From JAJTYI01 sp964420145 (GTDB lineage: Bacteria; Patescibacteriota; Dojkabacteria; B142; OLB20): a stretch of 25,500 nucleotides of DNA. A model generated the notes under the pieces. The model was not told the DNA's origin, did not search any database, and saw only the letters and a program-made list of their open reading frames with translations. Of this stretch, positions 21,282-25,500 are shown in pieces (positions within the stretch are counted from its first letter, which is position 1; each line of letters opens with the position of its first letter). The stretch lies in NCBI GenBank assembly GCA_964420145.1, contig CAYQRB010000013.1, positions 1-25,500 of the forward strand, in the 5' to 3' direction. Both the position numbers and the translations under genes were made by a program.

Positions 21282-23372
21282 TTAGTTTACTCCCTTCATT
21301 GTAAAACTTATTCTACCATTCTCTATTTTCAATATCTTAACCATTACTTCGTCACCTTCTTTTGCTATATCTCCTGGGTTTGAAACAAATTTTTCACTCA
21401 TTTCTGATTTATGAACTAAACCAGAAATATTTGCAGAAACATCGACAAAGGCTCCATAATCTTTAACAGAGGCTACTGTTCCTTTATATACTTTACCTAC
21501 TTCTGGTTCTTCTACAATACTCTCTACCATTGATTTAGCTATTTTCCTTTGTTCTTCATCCATAGAGGTAATTGTAACCGTTCCATCATCTTGTATATCA
21601 ATCTCCACATCTCCTCCCGTCTTCTCGATAATCCCTTTTATGTTTTTTCCTCCGGGTCCGATAAGTTCACCTATTTTATCCTCTTTAATTTTTAATACAT
21701 CTACTTTAGGAGCATATTCACTAACATGTTCACGAGGTTTTTCTATAGCCTCACTCATTGCCTTTAAGATTTCTTCTCTAGCTACTTTAGACTTAGCAAA
21801 TGCTTTTTTAAGAATTTCTACAGGAATTCCTCTTAGCTTGTTATCTAACTGAATTGCTGTAATCCCGTTTACCGTACCAGTAACCTTAAAATCCATATCA
21901 CCATAGAAATCTTCGACATCTTCTAAATCAACTAGGAGTTTAAAGTTTTTTTCTTCTGTATCTGTTACCAAACCTACAGAAATCCCACCAACAGGAGATT
22001 TAATAGGAACACCAGCATCCATCAGAGCAAGTGTAGTTCCACAAGTTGCAGCCATCGAGCTAGATCCCTGTTGTGATAAAATTTCAGAGACAACTCTTAG
22101 TGTATATGGAAATTTCTCTACAGAAGGAATCATTTTTAATAATGCATTTTCCCCAATATTACCATGTCCCACTTCCCGCCTTCCTGGAATATAGTTAAAT
22201 CTTCCTGCAAGCCCAAGTGAATAATTTGGACCATTATAATGATGCATCCATCGTTTTGCATCTTCTCCTTCAAAACTCTCTAACTGCTGAACAAGCCTGG
22301 TTGATCCTAGTGTGACAACAGATAGACACTGCGTCATACCTCTTTGAAAAATAGCTGAACCATGAACACGAGGTAGTACGCTCACCTCAATATGAAGTGG
22401 TCTGATTTCATCGAGTGTCCTTCCTGTTACTCTCTTTTCTTCACTAAGTATAAGTGTACGAACATATTTTTTTGCACAATACTCTAGTGCAGAAGCTATA
22501 CTATTAGCATCCCAACCTTCATCTTCTATATGGTTTACATTAATTTCTTCTTTAATTTCTCTCATTAGATCATCTCTGTTCTCTTTGTCTATCAGAGCTT
22601 GTTGCAACTTCTCTCCATATACTTCTTCAATCTCAGAGATTATCTCTTGTTTAGGAGTTTGGTCTACAAATTCTGGTTTTACCTTTCCAATTTCTTTAAT
22701 AATCTCTTTTTGTACTTCAAGCAAAGGAGACATTTGCAAAAGAGCATAGTCCAAAAGTTCGTACATCCTACTTTCTGGGAACTCATCACCAAAACCCTCT
22801 ATATTTAGAATCCTTTCTCCTTCTCTGGCAGACACTACAAACTCCGAATCAAACTCTTCTGTATCTGTAAGGTTTGACGGGTTTAAAACAAAGTCATTTC
22901 CTTTTACTCCCACAATGACACTAGCTGATGGCCCCATAAAGGGAACATCGGAGTTCATTAAAGCAAGAGAAGCAGAAGTAACAGCCAAGATTTCAGGGTC
23001 ATGAACTCCATCATATGCCAAAACCGTAACTATCACACTAACTTCGTTCTTAAAACCGTGTGGGAAAAGAGACCGTATCGAATGATCAATTTGTCTTGCC
23101 TTCAAGACAGCATCGTCACTTGGCCATCTCTCTCGTTTTTGGAAACGAGATCCCGAAATCCGACCTCCGGCATAGAATTTTTCAATATATTCAATTGATA
23201 ATGGGAAATAATCAAGATTGGGATTTTCTTGTCCCATTGTAACAATTGTGAGTACAACAGTTTCCCCTATTTGCGCCCAAACAGTAGAGTTTGCTCTCGG
23301 AGCTAAACCGCCAAGCTTAAAGGTTAGTTTTTCTCCGTTAAAATCTATGGATTTTTTGTATTGTTTATCCAT
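21282..23372 (-). CDS. pnp: Polyribonucleotide nucleotidyltransferase (PNPase)
   Basis: A phosphorolytic 3'-5' exoribonuclease. 696 residues, the usual length. Two RNase PH domains (about 10-230 and 325-545) flank a helical linker; a KH domain (about 555-618, ELIGPGGKNIKGIIEKTGG) and an S1 domain (about 624-694, GKVYKGTVASVKDYGAFVDV) bind RNA. Core residues: YAGGRISGSRFQKRE in the first domain, and GTTLALMDAGVPI and the Asp cluster DFYGDMDFKVTG (488-499) in the second, where catalysis occurs. ATG start; no Shine-Dalgarno motif. It is the first gene of a likely pnp-murJ-holA-SH3b operon and sits behind a long structured leader. Confidence 0.98.
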   Translation of the reverse strand: MDKQYKKSIDFNGEKLTFKLGGLAPRANSTVWAQIGETVVLTIVTMGQENPNLDYFPLSIEYIEKFYAGGRISGSRFQKRERWPSDDAVLKARQIDHSIRSLFPHGFKNEVSVIVTVLAYDGVHDPEILAVTSASLALMNSDVPFMGPSASVIVGVKGNDFVLNPSNLTDTEEFDSEFVVSAREGERILNIEGFGDEFPESRMYELLDYALLQMSPLLEVQKEIIKEIGKVKPEFVDQTPKQEIISEIEEVYGEKLQQALIDKENRDDLMREIKEEINVNHIEDEGWDANSIASALEYCAKKYVRTLILSEEKRVTGRTLDEIRPLHIEVSVLPRVHGSAIFQRGMTQCLSVVTLGSTRLVQQLESFEGEDAKRWMHHYNGPNYSLGLAGRFNYIPGRREVGHGNIGENALLKMIPSVEKFPYTLRVVSEILSQQGSSSMAATCGTTLALMDAGVPIKSPVGGISVGLVTDTEEKNFKLLVDLEDVEDFYGDMDFKVTGTVNGITAIQLDNKLRGIPVEILKKAFAKSKVAREEILKAMSEAIEKPREHVSEYAPKVDVLKIKEDKIGELIGPGGKNIKGIIEKTGGDVEIDIQDDGTVTITSMDEEQRKIAKSMVESIVEEPEVGKVYKGTVASVKDYGAFVDVSANISGLVHKSEMSEKFVSNPGDIAKEGDEVMVKILKIENGRISFTMKGVN

Positions 23373-23524
23373 TTATAACTAATAATAAATAATATTAGTC
23401 TTTTGTAGAAGTATTTCGGAAAGTCTTTAAGGAATCTCTAAGAGAATTTAATTTTGAGGTATTGTGATGACGCTTAAATTCTCTTTAAATTCCTGAACTT
23501 CCTGCTTAAGCTTCTTGTAAAGAC
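23373..23524 (-). promoter_or_regulatory. Structured 5' leader of pnp
   Basis: The predicted RNA begins at about 23524, closes with GTCTTTA (23524-23518) paired to TAAAGAC (23429-23423), and contains a hairpin with a perfect 12-bp stem: minus-strand AAGAGAATTTAA (23485-23474) with TTAAATTCTCTT (23451-23440), extended by GGAAT/ATTCC (23493-23489, 23435-23431). A small AT hairpin (CTAATA/TATTAG, 23398-23379) lies directly before the ATG. Escherichia coli pnp is autoregulated through a leader stem cut by RNase III; this may be an analogous element (inference). Confidence 0.6.
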
Positions 23525-23530
23525 AGTAAA

Positions 23531-23539
23531 ATTATAACA
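23531..23539 (-). promoter_or_regulatory. Extended -10 promoter of pnp
   Basis: The minus strand reads TGTTATAAT, an extended -10 with a perfect TATAAT (23536-23531). The expected start, about 7 nt downstream, coincides with the first base of the closing stem of the leader. No good -35, as is common for extended -10 promoters. Confidence 0.6.
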
Positions 23540-23587
23540 CTTCTAGAGAAAGTTAAGAAATAAGATATGTATTAGAACTGTGTTTTG

Positions 23588-25327
23588 TTAGAGTGCACAA
23601 CTAGTCTTAGGGTAATACCTTTGTGCAAACCCTATTCTCGGTTCTCCAAAGTCTTGTATACTTAACTTCCCGTCTCTGTTTACATCCCTACCTCCACAAG
23701 GTCCGTAATCTTCATCTTTATCTACACAAGTGTTTTTCCCTATTCCATATGCTAGTGCAAATTGTACAAAGTCTACTATGGTGAATCTTCCGTCTCCATC
23801 CGTGTCTGCTTTTCCACATCTGTTTCCAGTAATATCGGTTGGTGTCATTGCCGGTGTGCTACTAGGAACACTGGTTGGATTATTTGTTCCCACTGGTGGT
23901 AATGTAGTTTTGATTCCGACCTTACTAACATCTGCACCTTTCCCGTTATATGCTGTAGTAGTCTTATAGTTGTTAATGTATTTACTGATATCCAAATTTG
24001 CCGGTACAGGAACACAGCTATTAAGATTTATCCCTGAGCTAAAAACTCCATCCAGATTGCTGACAACAGAATCTTTCGATGGTTTGGTATTGTAAGGAGT
24101 TTTAGACCAGATATTACCGTCAAAATATTGCTCACCCGGGGAGTTTTCTTGTGTTATGGTATCGATTGTATGAAAAATATTGTTTTTGATACTTAACCCT
24201 TGAGGAGCTTTATCGTGACTACTTGAATATCTAAAAGCTGCAGAAGGCTTTTCTGGTGTTTCAATAAGACCTACTACCGTATTATTTTCCAGAACAATAT
24301 TTTTAGCAACACACTCACCGTCCATATATCTATCATCTCCTGGAGAACCTTTCTTTTCGCATCCTCCTACACTAAGACCCGTTCTTGCAGGACCAATGAT
24401 TAGATTATTTCTCACCGTAATACTTTCCCCGTGTTGTGTGCGATAACCTTGTTTAGGATACACTTCATCGAGCCAATAAAAACCTGCCCCCCCTGCAGGA
24501 GTCGAACAATAATTGATGACTACATTGTTTTCATACAACACATTTTTTGATTGATCAGGATGAAGAGCAGGGCCGACATAGGGAGCGTGAACTTCATTAT
24601 TACGGAAAGTAACATTGGTTGAACGCAATGTCGCCAGTACACCTCCATTACCATCTTTTGATATATTATCCCAGAGCTTGCAATTTTGAAATACAATATT
24701 TTCTGAATCACCCGTGAATAAAGCCTCAGGAGCTATTAATGGCACAATATACTTCTTATAATTATATACCTGACAACCATCTACAGTAACTGTATTTGAA
24801 CTTCCAACGCGTATGACTTGAGTGTGGTTGTCATGAATTATCACACCTTTCACCAAGATATTATTTGATTTAACTATATCAATCCCGATAGATGGGGACT
24901 GAGCTACCTCAAGTCCTTCTAAAACTATGTGACTACTACTGTCAATGTCAATAGCACCCCGGTATTGAGTACTTTCTACCATAGGCGTACTGGTGTCCTT
25001 AAACTGTGGTAGTTTATTACCTGTATTTGCAGGATGTGCCACTATCATCAATGGGGCGGATGCAGTTCCGTGCTTGTTTTTAATGTTTAATTGGCCGTAT
25101 ATTTTGTTATTTTTTACACATACAGTTTTACCGGCCACATTATTTCCTAGAGAATTTAGCGCAGCCGGTATATCGGGGAATTCTCCACTGCCGTTTCCTA
25201 CGACTACAGTACAGTTGGTAGCCGCACTTTGATCTTCAGAGTCATATTCCTGATACACCAGAAGTCCACTTATCAACAACAACACTATTCCTACAATACT
25301 GAGAATTATTATTTTTTTTGTCACCAA
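23588..25327 (-). CDS. Secreted right-handed beta-helix protein with C-terminal dockerin-like module
   Basis: 579 residues. An N-terminal signal sequence or anchor (KKIIILSIVGIVLLLISGLL, about 4-23) predicts export. Residues about 38-440 form a parallel beta-helix of the pectate-lyase/PbH1 type, visible as repeated turns such as HIVLEGLEVAQSPSIGIDIV, NILVKGVIIHDN, NTVTVDGCQVYN, NIVFQNCKLWDN, NVTFRNNEVHAP and NVLYENNVVINY. This fold is used by polysaccharide lyases and phage or surface proteins; catalytic residues are not identifiable. A Pro/Thr/Ser linker follows, then a dockerin-like module with loops DTDGDGRFTIVD and DVNRDGKLSIQD and the conserved YGPCGGRD. The last 45 residues are nearly identical to those of the next upstream gene at the window edge. 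Confidence 0.85.
   Translation of the reverse strand: MVTKKIIILSIVGIVLLLISGLLVYQEYDSEDQSAATNCTVVVGNGSGEFPDIPAALNSLGNNVAGKTVCVKNNKIYGQLNIKNKHGTASAPLMIVAHPANTGNKLPQFKDTSTPMVESTQYRGAIDIDSSSHIVLEGLEVAQSPSIGIDIVKSNNILVKGVIIHDNHTQVIRVGSSNTVTVDGCQVYNYKKYIVPLIAPEALFTGDSENIVFQNCKLWDNISKDGNGGVLATLRSTNVTFRNNEVHAPYVGPALHPDQSKNVLYENNVVINYCSTPAGGAGFYWLDEVYPKQGYRTQHGESITVRNNLIIGPARTGLSVGGCEKKGSPGDDRYMDGECVAKNIVLENNTVVGLIETPEKPSAAFRYSSSHDKAPQGLSIKNNIFHTIDTITQENSPGEQYFDGNIWSKTPYNTKPSKDSVVSNLDGVFSSGINLNSCVPVPANLDISKYINNYKTTTAYNGKGADVSKVGIKTTLPPVGTNNPTSVPSSTPAMTPTDITGNRCGKADTDGDGRFTIVDFVQFALAYGIGKNTCVDKDEDYGPCGGRDVNRDGKLSIQDFGEPRIGFAQRYYPKTSCAL
23594..23727. repeat. Direct repeat copy 1 (dockerin-like coding tail)
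   Basis: 134 bp, matching 25367-25500 with about six to seven mismatches by eye. It encodes the end of the dockerin-like module on the minus strand. Confidence 0.9.
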
Positions 25328-25357
25328 ATTTCTTGATATACACCAGTTTACATAAAT

Positions 25358-25500
25358 TTAGTTTAACGCACAACTAGTCTTAGGATAGTACCTTTGTGCA
25401 AACCCTATTCCTGGTTCTCCAAAGTCTTGTATACTTAACTTCCCATCTCTGTTTACATCCCTACCTCCACAAGGTCCGTAATCTTCATCTTTATCTACAC
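25358..25500 (-). CDS. C-terminal end of a second dockerin-like secreted protein (5' partial)
   Basis: Only the last 46 codons lie in the window; the frame is open at the edge and stops with TAA at 25360-25358. The peptide reads VDKDEDYGPCGGRDVNRDGK, then an LSIQDF-GEPGIGFAQRYYPKTSCAL stretch ending in Asn. It is the second EF-hand half of the same dockerin-like module as the beta-helix protein 30 nt downstream, differing by Gly for Arg after GEP and one extra C-terminal Asn. The rest of the protein is unseen. The pair looks like tandem surface proteins that share an anchoring module. Confidence 0.85.
   Translation of the reverse strand, partial: VDKDEDYGPCGGRDVNRDGKLSIQDFGEPGIGFAQRYYPKTSCALN
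25367..25500. repeat. Direct repeat copy 2 (dockerin-like coding tail, runs off the edge)
   Basis: The partner of 23594-23727 at an offset of 1773 bp. The repeat may extend beyond the window. Confidence 0.9.

Noticed and set aside
1..25500. Alternative genetic code with TGA as glycine
   Set aside because: ParB and the HTH protein end at TGA at the expected place, and no gene needs TGA read-through.
1..25500. CRISPR arrays, insertion sequences, prophage or integrase genes
   Set aside because: No regularly spaced repeats, transposase or integrase-like frames were seen; the core gene content looks chromosomal.

Overview
The window looks like chromosomal DNA of an AT-rich, probably ultrasmall bacterium of the Candidate Phyla Radiation (Patescibacteria). 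This is inferred from gene content: short core genes, an archaeal/eukaryote-like (type 2) IleRS, HTH-nucleotidyltransferase and HEPN-nucleotidyltransferase proteins, large secreted dockerin-like proteins, and starts that lack Shine-Dalgarno motifs. TGA serves as a stop here, which argues against the recoded Gracilibacteria/Absconditabacteria (code 25). I cannot place it more precisely.

Left part (+ strand, 2-14765): the C-terminal bulk of a giant secreted multidomain carbohydrate-active or adhesive protein ending in a dockerin-like module; a tiny DUF1232 membrane protein; a 1346-aa IleRS carrying two foreign enzyme domains, a CYTH triphosphatase-like domain in the editing domain and a histidine-phosphatase domain in the catalytic core; two tandem signal peptidases I; ParA and ParB; a cell-wall amidase without a signal peptide; a structured RNA or leader with its own promoter and intrinsic terminator; and RNase Y.

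Right part (- strand, 25500-14794, in order of transcription): the 3' end of a dockerin-like protein; a beta-helix secreted protein with an almost identical dockerin tail; PNPase behind a long structured leader; MurJ; HolA; a secreted SH3b protein with an amidase-like domain; RecA; and an HTH-nucleotidyltransferase/HEPN-nucleotidyltransferase pair. The two arms converge at about 14780.

Themes: (1) a secreted dockerin-bearing surface system at both edges, with two signal peptidases between; (2) RNA decay (RNase Y and PNPase), both genes preceded by structured leaders that suggest post-transcriptional control; (3) cell envelope and chromosome maintenance (MurJ, amidase, ParAB, RecA, HolA). The strongest candidate for something undescribed is the IleRS with nested CYTH and histidine-phosphatase domains. 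Second is the promoter-leader-terminator unit directly before RNase Y. No tRNA, rRNA, CRISPR array or insertion sequence was seen.
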